Assembly (NCBI RefSeq): GCF_030015065.1
Contig: NZ_JAIVFN010000013.1
Span: forward strand, 1-53,045
Origin: Xanthobacter autotrophicus
Lineage (GTDB): Bacteria; Pseudomonadota; Alphaproteobacteria; Rhizobiales; Xanthobacteraceae
Direction: 5' to 3'
DNA length: 53,045 nucleotides
Shown here: one piece after another, positions 29,247 to 36,869 of the stretch
How positions within the stretch are numbered: the stretch's first letter is position 1
Layout: every line of letters starts with the position of its first letter
Program-made: the position numbers and the translations under genes
The notes under the pieces: generated by a model
What the model was told of the DNA's origin: nothing
Seen by the model: only the letters and a program-made list of their open reading frames with translations
Database searches by the model: none

Positions 29247-29807
29247 TTACAACAATTCCGGATACGTTGAGTATATGTTTTCCATGATTCTGTCTTTTAG
29301 AAGAAAATAAGCATCTTGCCGTCCGACCTGTCCACGAAGTGCGTGGCATATCATATCGTAATCAATGAGTTCATGTCTGATGTAGTTGCAGGTTATCCGC
29401 TTTAGAAATGACGATTCCGAATCTTGGTCGGCGACTTTTTCTATATTTCTCCGATTATAGTGCTGGATTGCAGTATCAATTAGTTCACTAAGATTGGTGC
29501 TCGGTATTTCAATCGGAATAGACGCCACAGCCTGAAGCAGGCTTTGGCGGTTGCGATTATGGCGCTCCAATGCGGACGATGAACGTTTGCTCCTTGAAGC
29601 GCGCGCTTTGGATAGCGCTTCGCGAACAAGCTCGGTTGCTTCGGCCTCTTCGATCCGGTCAAGTCTATAAAGGCGCATCTTCGGACCGGAGCGGTAATTT
29701 GGATTCGGCTTTAGCTGATCAGGGTCGCCAAGGAATTTTTGAACCATGGTGTCTGTCCAGCCACGCTCCTGCTTGAGCACGGACACTGGAATCAAAGGGA
29801 TGCTCAT
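29247..29807 (-). CDS. Uncharacterised element protein, 186 aa
   Basis: The N-terminus (MSIPLIPVSVLKQERGWTDT, then MVQKFLGDPD and MRLYRLDRIEEAE) looks like a small helix-turn-helix-type module that names a target and a variable residue set. The C-terminal half is helical and ends DRIMENIYSTYPELL. I do not recognise a named family. It is AT-richer than the host genes. It has its own terminator, so it is probably an independent transcription unit. A DNA-binding or accessory role is a guess. Confidence 0.7.
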   Translation of the reverse strand: MSIPLIPVSVLKQERGWTDTMVQKFLGDPDQLKPNPNYRSGPKMRLYRLDRIEEAEATELVREALSKARASRSKRSSSALERHNRNRQSLLQAVASIPIEIPSTNLSELIDTAIQHYNRRNIEKVADQDSESSFLKRITCNYIRHELIDYDMICHALRGQVGRQDAYFLLKDRIMENIYSTYPELL

Positions 29808-29830
29808 TGTACGACTCCCGTATTGTCAAG

Positions 29831-29858
29831 AAGGCGGCACCGGTGAGGGTGCCGCCTT
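29831..29858 (-). terminator. Hairpin after the 126-aa gene
   Basis: The arms AAGGCGGCACC (29831-29841) and GGTGCCGCCTT (29848-29858) form an 11-bp perfect stem, 12 bases beyond the stop at 29871. The - strand tail is CTTGAC, so the U-tract is weak. It closely resembles the terminator at 29199-29227. Confidence 0.65.
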
Positions 29859-29870
29859 TCTCAAGTCAGA

Positions 29871-30251
29871 CTAGGCAGTCGGCGGGATCGGCCGCGAAGA
29901 CGCCTTTACCCTGACCACGGGGCCGCCATCTTCGATGAACCGAACGTTGTTGACGGCATCGAAAACTTCCATGAGGCCCTCATGGAACCCGGCTGCGAAT
30001 TCGTCGGATGGCTCGTAGTCGCAGGAAAACGGGGTGCCTCTGAAGTCCGCTTCGTCGTAGTGAGCCTCGACAAACGCCGCCTTCAGGGCGGCAGAGTCGA
30101 TAGGACCGTGGAGCTTGGACATGACCAGAAGGTCGCGCCAGTCTTCCACCTTATTTGCCCACATGCGTCCGGCCTCAAGGCCGTCTGCGTGCTCTTGCTG
30201 TTCGTGCTTGGCCTTCAGATTGCGGAGACGGGCGATATTTTCAGAAGTCAT
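29871..30251 (-). CDS. Uncharacterised acidic element protein, 126 aa
   Basis: The N-terminal helix (MTSENIARLRNLKAKHEQQE) is followed by an acidic region with DWRDLLVMSKLHG, then EPSDEFAAGFHEGLMEVFDAV. There is no Cys-rich motif, signal peptide or membrane helix. It sits between two other unknown genes of the element and has a hairpin behind it. No family recognised. Confidence 0.65.
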   Translation of the reverse strand: MTSENIARLRNLKAKHEQQEHADGLEAGRMWANKVEDWRDLLVMSKLHGPIDSAALKAAFVEAHYDEADFRGTPFSCDYEPSDEFAAGFHEGLMEVFDAVNNVRFIEDGGPVVRVKASSRPIPPTA

Positions 30252-30318
30252 GATATAAACTCTTGTGCTTGTCGGCGGCTGTAGGAGGCGGCCGATGGGT
30301 TGAACTTCGCGGTTCCGG

Positions 30319-30342
30319 ACGGCGCGGCCTTGGTCGCGCCGT
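30319..30342 (-). terminator. GC-rich hairpin after the 165-aa gene
   Basis: The arms ACGGCGCGGCC (30319-30329) and GGTCGCGCCGT (30332-30342) pair with one G-U and a tight loop. It lies 22 bases past the stop at 30364. It is a terminator-like hairpin; on the - strand there is no clear U-tract, while on the + strand TTTCGCTTTG follows. Confidence 0.5.
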
Positions 30343-30363
30343 TTCGCTTTGTGGTGTCGGCGG

Positions 30364-30861
30364 TTATTCTCCTTTCACGGTTGTGGGCGCGAAGGCGTGG
30401 CGCGTTTCCTTGCTCAAGCGGGCTTCGATGCCCCGCAAGCGCACGATGTCGCGCAATGCTTGTTTCTTGGCCTGGGGATCGCTCAGGTCTGCCTCTTCAA
30501 GGCGCGCGATCTCCTTTGCGATCTCTTGCAACTTGAACTGGTTGATCAGCCCTGCCAGCGCCTTGGCGCTGTCGATCAGGGCGTCAACCATGCGCTCGGC
30601 ACGTCCGAGGGAGCCGCGATACTCGGTGCCCCAATCCTCGCGCCATTCCGGGTCTTCGTCGCGTGAGAGGTCGGGCATGTTGATGCCGACGCTATCGAGC
30701 GTTTCGGTGATGAATGACGTTTCACCGGCAAGGGGCTGCTCATCATAGAAGGTCGAAAACGCTCCGGGCTTGTAGCTCGTAGCCTGATCGGGGGCAGTTT
30801 TTGCCTCTTTGCGAAGTCGGGCGCGGTACGCCTTTTGGATTTCAGCTCGGGTGCGTGCCAT
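30364..30861 (-). CDS. Uncharacterised element protein, 165 aa
   Basis: The N-terminus is basic (MARTRAEIQKAYRARLRKEAK). A central acidic stretch (DLSRDEDPEWREDWG) leads to a long helical C-terminus with EIAKEIARLEEADLSD. An in-frame ATG 12 bases further upstream (30873) is possible. A 20-bp perfect palindrome (30892-30911) lies about 30 bases before the start, a good place for an operator. Function unknown. Confidence 0.65.
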   Translation of the reverse strand: MARTRAEIQKAYRARLRKEAKTAPDQATSYKPGAFSTFYDEQPLAGETSFITETLDSVGINMPDLSRDEDPEWREDWGTEYRGSLGRAERMVDALIDSAKALAGLINQFKLQEIAKEIARLEEADLSDPQAKKQALRDIVRLRGIEARLSKETRHAFAPTTVKGE

Positions 30862-30891
30862 GACGGTTCTCAATGTGGCGTCGAGTGAGGT

Positions 30892-30911
30892 AACGTCTAC
30901 ATGTAGACGTT
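30892..30911. promoter_or_regulatory. 20-bp perfect palindrome AACGTCTACATGTAGACGTT
   Basis: An uninterrupted 20-base palindrome lies between two - strand genes, just upstream of the 165-aa gene. It is the form expected of a dimeric repressor site. The motif CGTCGAGTGAGG abuts it at 30879-30890. Confidence 0.55.
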
Positions 30912-30933
30912 CAATGCGTCAATCCCTCGCCGC

Positions 30934-31275
30934 TTAGATGCCGAAGGCATCACGCCATCCTTCCATGTCGGCGCACATGCGTTCCCGCTCGCTTCTGCCG
31001 TCGAGGTCGTCGAGCGTGACACTGCGCTGTTCGGCGACGGCTTCGTCGATGGCGCCTTGCAGGTCGGCGACGAAATCGTCGTCCGGCTCCGATGCATCGT
31101 CGGGAGGTGACTCGGACACCTGGGGAGTAAGAGCTTTCGCGGCCTTCTGCCGCTGATAGTAACGGGCCGCTCGCTCGCGCCAGCGGCGCCGCCGTTCCTC
31201 TTCAGGAAGTGCGGCATTGCGCTTGCGGTCGTGCCTTTTCCAGCGTTCGCGCTGTTTCGTCGGATCAAGTGCCAT
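30934..31275 (-). CDS. Uncharacterised basic element protein, 113 aa
   Basis: From ATG 31275, MALDPTKQRERWKRHDRKRN begins a strongly basic N-terminal half (RRRRWRERAARYYQRQK) joined to an acidic C-terminal half (PPDDASEPDDDFVADLQ). This charge layout suggests nucleic-acid binding with an acidic interaction tail. An upstream in-frame extension to 31380 covers repeats and is unlikely to be coding. No family recognised. Confidence 0.6.
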   Translation of the reverse strand: MALDPTKQRERWKRHDRKRNAALPEEERRRRWRERAARYYQRQKAAKALTPQVSESPPDDASEPDDDFVADLQGAIDEAVAEQRSVTLDDLDGRSERERMCADMEGWRDAFGI

Positions 31276-31352
31276 TCTGCGCCTCTTCGTCGTGTTGGGC
31301 GCACCCCAATATAGCGTCGAGTGAGGCGGAGCGTTTCGGGAAAACGACAGGG

Positions 31353-31442
31353 GAGTGATTTTCTCACTCCCTTGTCTCACTCCACCTCACTCGACGTTCT
31401 CACTCCTCTTCACTCCGCCTCACTCATTGGCGGGGAGTGAGG
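31353..31442. repeat. Iteron-like CTCACTCC array
   Basis: Six direct copies of (C/T)TCACTC start at 31363, 31376, 31386, 31399, 31409 and 31419 (steps 13, 10, 13, 10, 10). Inverted copies (GAGTGA) lie at each end, near 31354 and 31435. The cluster lies between two - strand genes. The helical spacing suggests a row of protein-binding sites, such as iterons or a multi-site operator. Confidence 0.7.
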
Positions 31443-31628
31443 ATTGCAGGCGTGCCACCACGCGCGCGCCACGTCCGGAATGATGCCCCTGGGCCAAATA
31501 TCGGCGCGTTCGCCAAGCGCCAGAATGATCTCGTCCCGGTCAATCCGGCCGGTGCGGGGGTCTGGTTTCAGAAGAGAGAGAAATTCGACAAGGTTGTTAT
31601 AAGAAACATCGTCGATATACGCAGCCAT
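31410..31628 (-). CDS. Small uncharacterised element protein, 72 aa
   Basis: ATG 31628 follows GGAGGTGCCGAT, a strong ribosome site that decides the start. The sequence begins MAAYIDDVSYNNLVEFLSLL and includes DPRTGRIDRDEIILALGERAD and an ARAWWHAC segment. It is short and acidic with no known domain. Its 3' end overlaps the CTCACTCC array. Confidence 0.62.
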   Translation of the reverse strand: MAAYIDDVSYNNLVEFLSLLKPDPRTGRIDRDEIILALGERADIWPRGIIPDVARAWWHACNPHSPPMSEAE

Positions 31629-31780
31629 ATCGGCACCTCCATTGGATGCCGGAACATGACATGGAAACAAAACAAAGAACATAGAAAAGATGTAAGTCAG
31701 TTTTGACTGATCTTTACCGGGCGTGGATTCCTAATAGCCGGAAGAGTATTCATTCTCCGGAGAGTGAGAACGAAAAATAT

Positions 31781-31827
31781 CCAGCGCGAAGCGCTGGCGG
31801 GGATGCGAAGGGGGCGCAGCCCCCTTC
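31781..31827. terminator. Tandem hairpins CCAGCGC-GAA-GCGCTGG and GAAGGGGGC-GCA-GCCCCCTTC
   Basis: Perfect 7-bp (31781-31797) and 9-bp (31807-31827) stems lie 9 bases apart. The second is followed on the + strand by TTTCGT. They could terminate converging transcripts or be part of an origin-like structure. Confidence 0.55.
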
Positions 31828-31841
31828 TTTCGTCCCTACGG

Positions 31842-31952
31842 TTTTCATCCCCCAAAAACGTGGCCGGTCCAGCATAAGAATCTTACTTAGAGAATCAGAA
31901 TCTATACACGTATATATAAGGGGCCAGCGGCCACGTTTTTGGGGGATGAAAA
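31842..31952. repeat. 24-bp perfect inverted repeat with 63-bp AT-rich centre
   Basis: The arms at 31842-31865 (TTTTCATCCCCCAAAAACGT...) and 31929-31952 are exact reverse complements. The centre holds ACACGTATATATA. No target-site duplication flanks it, so a miniature transposon is not supported. Confidence 0.9.
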
Positions 31953-31958
31953 TGCCGC

Positions 31959-32528
31959 CTAGAACGTTCCCCATGCTTCCGGTCTGTCATTCTCACTCTC
32001 CGGATGTTCTCCAAACCAAGGCCCGCCTTCGGTTTCGAGAAGCCTCATCCAATCAAGCGCGGTTCGCCCTTCCTGTCGTGTCCAAGTCCGGCGTGTGCGC
32101 ACGCCCATGGCTGAAGCCATCTTCGCCTGGGATGGCGCCTTGCCGGTACGCGCGATGAAATCGAGATAGACGAACCGCGCCAGGGCGATCTCTTTCACGC
32201 GGGGCCGCAGGCGTGCGCGAAGGTGGTTTGTGCTTCCGGTCGGTGCTGGTGCCAGAAGCCAAACCTTTAGGGCGTCGATATCTCGCCGATAGCGGCTAGG
32301 ATCGAATGACGTGACCGCTGGCAGGCGTTCGGCCTTCAGTCGGCTCCGTCTGGCCTGTTCATTTCGAGCCTTTCTGGCGCGCTCCTGAACGATATTTTCG
32401 GCGCGGTTCGCAGCAATATGAGCGTCGCGCAGGCAACTGCGTCCGTAACGTCCAGAGCGGATGGCGTCGAAGAGAATTTTTTTAAGAAATTCGCGCGCTG
32501 CGGCGCGATCTCCGCTATAATCATCCAT
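31959..32528 (-). CDS. Uncharacterised basic element protein, 189 aa
   Basis: From ATG 32528 (an upstream in-frame ATG at 32543 is possible), MDDYSGDRAAAREFLKKILF begins an Arg-rich helical protein. The C-terminal part contains ARTGKAPSQAKMASAMGVRT, which reads like a helix-turn-helix, followed by a Trp-rich end (GPWFGEHPESENDRPEAWG). DNA binding is likely. A replication initiator or regulator is possible given the adjoining structured region, but no family is recognised. Confidence 0.65.
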   Translation of the reverse strand: MDDYSGDRAAAREFLKKILFDAIRSGRYGRSCLRDAHIAANRAENIVQERARKARNEQARRSRLKAERLPAVTSFDPSRYRRDIDALKVWLLAPAPTGSTNHLRARLRPRVKEIALARFVYLDFIARTGKAPSQAKMASAMGVRTRRTWTRQEGRTALDWMRLLETEGGPWFGEHPESENDRPEAWGTF

Positions 32529-32580
32529 GCAAGGCGGCCTCATCTCCGCGTTTGTTTCTGACTGACTGTGACTGACTTCA

Positions 32581-32620
32581 GCCCTCTGGTGTTTAGCGGC
32601 ACCAGAGGGCCTTTATTTTT
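32581..32620 (+). terminator. Strong intrinsic terminator on the + strand
   Basis: The arms GCCCTCTGGTG (32581-32591) and CACCAGAGGGC (32600-32610) are followed by CTTTATTTTT. The U-tract works only for + strand transcripts, although the neighbouring genes are all on the - strand. Confidence 0.8.
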
Positions 32621-32740
32621 GCGGGCTAGCCTATGCGCCTACATGCGACTAGTCCGCGCATACTATAGCGGGCGCCGCGCCCTAGCGCGTCGGCAATCGT
32701 AAGAATGTGGGCGACGGCGGAACGAAGGTATCGAGTGCCA

Positions 32741-34600
32741 TCAGGCGAGTGCTCCGTTGGGGCGACGCTGCCGGCGCATTTCCTCGATGATGGTGTCACG
32801 CACCATGCGTTGCATGCCGGTTGTCACCTGCTTGGCGAGGTCCGCGTTCTGCGCGTGCGAACCGCCGTTCGCGTTCACATGCACCGTAGGCGCGAAGTTG
32901 ATCGAGGGTGCGGGCTGGGCAGGGGCGATGTTGATAGAGGGCGCGCGGATACTCTTCAACACGTCATTCGGCACGATGCTGCCGGACCTGCCGGGCGAGA
33001 ACAATTCCGGTCCCTTCTCTCCGACGAGATAGGACTTCCCGGAGGCAACGTCGCCACCACCAGCACGGGCGCCGCCGAAGCCGGAGAAGAGCGCGCCGAC
33101 AAGGCCGGTCCCGGTGCTGCCTCCGAAGAGTCCAGCCAACGGCCCGCTACCCAAAAGCGCGGCCTGCAAGCTCGCCTCGATCAAGCGTTGAATGAGATTG
33201 TCCAGGGCGTCATTCACGGTCTGAGTCCCGGTGAGAAGTCCGGAAAGCGAAGACGTAAGCTCCTGCCCTGCGAAGTCTTGAAGCTCACGGGCCTGATTCA
33301 TCTTCACGCGTGCGTTTTCAAGATTTGATGCCGCCGTGGCATAGGCGCGGCTTTCCTCATCGATCCGCGCTTTAATCTCCGGAGAGACTTCAACACCGTC
33401 CCGTCGAGCCTGCGCCAGAAGGTCGGTTTCCTTCCGCAAGCGGGCGGCCTCAAAGGCGGACTTGCCGAGGGCGGCCTGTTCCGCCTCAAGCGCGGCGATC
33501 TCGTCGCGGACCTTCAGCACGTCCGCATCAAAGCGCACGCCCCCGGTGATGCCGATCTTTTTCGTCGTCACCGGGGGCGTGTATTTCGGGGGCGTCCAAA
33601 GCTCCTGCCCATCGGTCTTGAACCGCTCACCAGCGTTCAAGCGCTTCGCCAGTTCGGCGCGGGCGCGGTCCATCTCGTTTTCGATGGGCTTTACATCCGG
33701 ATTGCTGCCCCCAAGCCGGAAGTTTTTCCAGAAATCGAAACCGCCAACGCTGTTCATGAACTCCTGCACCTTCGTTGCGAAATCATCGAATGCGATTGCA
33801 GTCGAGACGATGCCGCCCTTCAGGCGCGTGCCAATGGTGTCTGAGAGCTTTTGAAAAGCTTTGTCGATCTCGGCACCCTTGGCGATAATATCCCGGTCCA
33901 GCACCACGCCAGCACCACGGGCGTCGGCCTGAAGCTGCTGAAGGCTCTTTGCGCTCGAGTCCAGGAACCGAACGAATTGCTCGCCACCAGTCCCGCCGAA
34001 CACCTCGTCTGCAATGCGGATGGCCGGCGCAGTCTCGAATTTCTTCAGACGTGCGATGATCTCGTCAAAGAGTGCGACGGGGTTTTTCAGCTTCTCTTTC
34101 AGTTCATCGGCGCTGTATCCGAGGCGCTGAAAAGCCTCCGCAGAACTGCCCTTCCCGGTGAGAACGAATTCGTCAGCACGAAGCTGCATTTCCTTCAGGC
34201 CGTCCGTCAGGGCGTCGATGCTCACGCCGCTTTGCTTCGCGGCGTAGTCGAGGGCCTGAAACTGTTCAACATCGATACCGGCGCGCTGCGCTTCACCCTT
34301 CAGTTCTGCGAGCGAGCGCGTCACGTCGCGGATGACGTTGGGGATCTCCGAGGCGCCACCAATGGCAAAACCGCCAAGCAAACCGCCTGCGAACGCGGCG
34401 CCGATGCCCTTGATGCTGCCTGAAACTTTCTCCGCAGCGGCGCCCATGCTGGTCTCTAGGCGTTGTTTGGCACGTTCCGCACGCTTTTCCAGCGTCCCAA
34501 GGTGCTGGTCGCCGGACTGGGCAGCACGGCGGAAGCCGCGCTCAAGTGTCGAAGTATCGACACCAAATCCAAGTTCGAGTTTAGCGTCGTTTTCAGCCAT
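32741..34600 (-). CDS. Phage tail tape measure protein
   Basis: This 619-residue protein would set tail length. A coiled-coil N-terminus (LGTLEKRAERAKQRLE) precedes a hydrophobic Gly/Ala segment (about 65-85). A long helical middle follows. The C-terminus has the typical GKSYLVGEKGPELFSPG motif of lambda-H-like proteins. From the usual ~0.15 nm per residue a tail near 90 nm would be predicted, an inference only. In most phages tail-tip genes follow; here short unknown genes follow instead. Confidence 0.9.
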   Translation of the reverse strand: MAENDAKLELGFGVDTSTLERGFRRAAQSGDQHLGTLEKRAERAKQRLETSMGAAAEKVSGSIKGIGAAFAGGLLGGFAIGGASEIPNVIRDVTRSLAELKGEAQRAGIDVEQFQALDYAAKQSGVSIDALTDGLKEMQLRADEFVLTGKGSSAEAFQRLGYSADELKEKLKNPVALFDEIIARLKKFETAPAIRIADEVFGGTGGEQFVRFLDSSAKSLQQLQADARGAGVVLDRDIIAKGAEIDKAFQKLSDTIGTRLKGGIVSTAIAFDDFATKVQEFMNSVGGFDFWKNFRLGGSNPDVKPIENEMDRARAELAKRLNAGERFKTDGQELWTPPKYTPPVTTKKIGITGGVRFDADVLKVRDEIAALEAEQAALGKSAFEAARLRKETDLLAQARRDGVEVSPEIKARIDEESRAYATAASNLENARVKMNQARELQDFAGQELTSSLSGLLTGTQTVNDALDNLIQRLIEASLQAALLGSGPLAGLFGGSTGTGLVGALFSGFGGARAGGGDVASGKSYLVGEKGPELFSPGRSGSIVPNDVLKSIRAPSINIAPAQPAPSINFAPTVHVNANGGSHAQNADLAKQVTTGMQRMVRDTIIEEMRRQRRPNGALA

Positions 34601-34607
34601 GGAAGCC

Positions 34608-36212
34608 TCACATATTCATGAATTTTGAGAAGTCGAAATTTGGATCATCGATCGCACGTCCCGGATTGTCCGAATCGAACGCGAGTTTTACCGCCATAGC
34701 TGCTGCGATGGCGCCGTCGATCTTGTCTTTTGATTTGCCCTTGTGGAACCGCTTGTAGCCGTCCATTGTCGGTACGGTCCGGATGTTCTCAAAATTCCAG
34801 CGTAGGACAGGATTGCCGCCGTGTTGGAATTGTCCCGCAACAATGGCGCGTTCCAGTTCGTGAATAGCGGGGCACATGCTGCCATTCGCCTGCGAAAACT
34901 GGAATACGGGAAGCCCCTTATTCATCAAAGCATTCAGCGTCGGATTGGCGCCCTTGGGATCAACGCCAATCTGTTGAACGTTCAGTTCGCCGCAAATCTC
35001 TTCCAGGCGCCGATGGAACACGGCATAGTCAATTGCCGAGCCGGGTGTGGTTTCTAGAAATCCAGCGTCTTTCCACTTCGTATAGCCTGCGGCCTCACGT
35101 TTGCTTAGCTGTTGTTCGGGGAGGAAAAACCAGGGCCGGACGATGTAGCCGCCCTCGCCGTCTTTCCAGCAAGCGACAATGCACGTCATATCATAGACCT
35201 GCGATAGGTCGATGCCCAGCCAACAGGGTTCGCTCTTCAGCCTATCGAAGTCGATTTCATCTGAGCCTAGGTCATAAACGCCCATGTCAACGAATGGCGT
35301 CTCGCTATATTGCTGCCAATTGTTCAGCCTGAATTGCAGGAAGCTGCGGCGAGAGCCGGGTGCGGTTTCAGCCTCCTTCGCATGTCGGCGCATGGCGTCG
35401 AGGGGCGGATAACCATAGGCAAGGCCGGGATTGACCGCGTGCCAAAGGGCTTCATCCCGCCAATCGTCGCCCTCTTCCATGGCGAAGATGATGGGCAGAA
35501 AGGCGGGGTCCTCGATCTCGCCACGCTGAACGGCGCAGGCATACTGCCAACGCTCAAAGCAGATGTTCTCAGTGCCAGCGCCGGCCGTGGTGGCGACCAC
35601 CAGAAGGCTGTTGTGCACCTTGTCCACGCCTGTTCGGATAGCCTCCCAAAGGTGCGGGCTTCGGTGCGCGTGCAACTCGTCCACCAGGGCGAACGACAAA
35701 GTCATACCGTGGGCGCCGCCGGCATCGCTGGAAACGGCCTCGTAGCGGCTGCGGCGCCTCGGGAACCTGATAGCGTTCTTATGGTCCGCAATGCGCAGGT
35801 GCTTGCGCCACTTGCGTTCTGCAGCAACGATCATCGCCGCTTCTTCAAATGCCTCGCGGGCCTGCTTTCGCGTAGAGGCGGCGGATACCAAGTGAGAGCC
35901 GGGGACTTCCTCGGGGCCACACAAATGCAGGAGCGCCAGGGCTGCGGAAATCGAGGTCTTCCGGTTGCCACGGGGCAAGCCAAGGAACACCTCTTTCACG
36001 ATCCGGGATCTGTCCGGGTGCCTCGGTCCTTCAATCGCCCGAACCATCCGTTCGGTAACTGGATTGAGGTCGAACCGGCCGGATGCTGCCTTGGGGTGCT
36101 TCCTGCGCCGCAGCCACTCCACCGCGCGCTCGCCATAGCCGAACGGGTCCGGGATGGGCGAGCCGTCGTCAATCCAGGTAGGGCGAAGCATCGTCGTCTT
36201 CATCGCCGGCAA
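34608..36212 (-). CDS. Terminase large subunit
   Basis: This 534-residue HK97-type packaging motor has an N-terminal ATPase domain with the Walker A-like GLPRGNRKTS (78-87) and Walker B FALVDELH (Asp177, Glu178). A C-terminal nuclease domain begins GIDLSQVYDMT near 335 and includes DKIDGAIAAAMAV. It cuts and pumps DNA into the prohead. It overlaps the small-terminase gene by 44 bases, and the tape measure gene follows 7 bases after its stop. Confidence 0.95.
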   Translation of the reverse strand: MPAMKTTMLRPTWIDDGSPIPDPFGYGERAVEWLRRRKHPKAASGRFDLNPVTERMVRAIEGPRHPDRSRIVKEVFLGLPRGNRKTSISAALALLHLCGPEEVPGSHLVSAASTRKQAREAFEEAAMIVAAERKWRKHLRIADHKNAIRFPRRRSRYEAVSSDAGGAHGMTLSFALVDELHAHRSPHLWEAIRTGVDKVHNSLLVVATTAGAGTENICFERWQYACAVQRGEIEDPAFLPIIFAMEEGDDWRDEALWHAVNPGLAYGYPPLDAMRRHAKEAETAPGSRRSFLQFRLNNWQQYSETPFVDMGVYDLGSDEIDFDRLKSEPCWLGIDLSQVYDMTCIVACWKDGEGGYIVRPWFFLPEQQLSKREAAGYTKWKDAGFLETTPGSAIDYAVFHRRLEEICGELNVQQIGVDPKGANPTLNALMNKGLPVFQFSQANGSMCPAIHELERAIVAGQFQHGGNPVLRWNFENIRTVPTMDGYKRFHKGKSKDKIDGAIAAAMAVKLAFDSDNPGRAIDDPNFDFSKFMNM

Positions 36213-36540
36213 GTACCGGCCGGCTGCGGCTCACAGGCGTAAGGCCAAGCTCCGCAGCGATCTGGCGCGCGCTCGCCAATGCCTTGTCCTGGGCACGGCA
36301 CAAGGCGAGGTCGAAGCTGATCTGCAACATGCCCTCGATCTCACGGGCACGGCCTTGCGCGATGCAATAATTTTCAAGCTGTCCGAGGTCGCTTTGAGTG
36401 AGAATGCGGCGCTCGATCAGCGGGCGAATGCAGCGCTTCCATTCTTTCTTGGCCTCCGGAGAGAGCCACACGGGCGGGGCAGGGGCTTTCACCAGGGCGC
36501 CGGCCGTGCTGTTGATCGTGCTCGGCTTCCGTCCCTTCAC
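36169..36540 (-). CDS. Terminase small subunit, P27 family
   Basis: The product is 123 residues, starting at GTG 36540, which overlaps the TGA of the head-closure gene. It begins MKGRKPSTINSTAGALVKAP and contains PEAKKEWKRCIRPLIERRIL and a DLGQLENYC segment, all typical of P27-type small terminases. These recognise phage DNA and load the large subunit. It lies next to terL as usual, but downstream of the connector genes. Confidence 0.92.
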   Translation of the reverse strand: MKGRKPSTINSTAGALVKAPAPPVWLSPEAKKEWKRCIRPLIERRILTQSDLGQLENYCIAQGRAREIEGMLQISFDLALCRAQDKALASARQIAAELGLTPVSRSRPVLAGDEDDDASPYLD

Positions 36541-36869
36541 GGTCCGATCCTCCGCACGTCAATCTGAAGCGCCTGCTTTCGACCGAGAACCTTGAGGCCG
36601 ATAATGTCGAAGATCTCGCCGCCCCAAATGACTCGATCCGTCATCTTCAGGCTGGGCGTGTATCGAATGCTGAAGCTGGCCTTGATCGTGATGCGGCTTC
36701 CGGTGTCGGCAGGCTCTTCCTCTTGCGTGTGCTCGATCAGTTCGGTGCGCACGTCAAAAATGGGCGTCCAGAGCGTGACGGTGTTGCCGAAATCGCCCAC
36801 GGCAGTAGCGGCGCGCTCCACCGTCAATTTCTCCAAAAGCGAGCCGGCGCGAACAGGCGCGTTCTTCAC
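36537..36869 (-). CDS. Phage head closure (head-tail adaptor) protein
   Basis: This 110-residue protein starts at GTG 36869 in a GTGA overlap with the DUF3168 gene. It has RAGSLLEKLTVERAATAVG, then TRITIKASF-like strands (RITIKASFSIRYTPSLKMTD) and WGGEIFDIIGLKVLGRKQAL. This is the beta-barrel pattern of the HK97 gp7/SPP1 gp16 family, which closes the portal and docks the tail. Confidence 0.85.
   Translation of the reverse strand: MKNAPVRAGSLLEKLTVERAATAVGDFGNTVTLWTPIFDVRTELIEHTQEEEPADTGSRITIKASFSIRYTPSLKMTDRVIWGGEIFDIIGLKVLGRKQALQIDVRRIGP

Larger units (their letters stand above)
31629..31958. other. Structured non-coding region of the element
   Basis: This 330-bp region has two compact hairpins (31781-31797, 31807-31827), a 24-bp perfect inverted repeat (31842-31865 with 31929-31952) around an AT-rich 63-base loop, and one arm of a 15-bp outer inverted repeat. 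It is a candidate replication origin, packaging site or structured RNA. Confidence 0.6.
31756..32004. repeat. Outer 15-bp inverted repeat enclosing the 24-bp repeat
   Basis: TCCGGAGAGTGAGAA at 31756-31770 is the exact complement of TTCTCACTCTCCGGA at 31990-32004. The right arm lies in the 3' end of the 189-aa gene. The arms share the GAGTGAG motif with the CTCACTCC array. Confidence 0.85.

Noticed and set aside
31363-31442. CTCACTCC array as a CRISPR
   Set aside because: Units are 8 bases with 2-5 base gaps, with no spacers of 30-40 bases and no cas genes.
31842-31952. 24-bp inverted repeat as a miniature transposon
   Set aside because: No target-site duplication and no similar second copy in the window.
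31703-32158. 151-codon + strand frame across the structured region
   Set aside because: It runs through inverted repeats and lies antisense to the better-supported 189-aa gene. A non-coding RNA is more likely if anything is transcribed.
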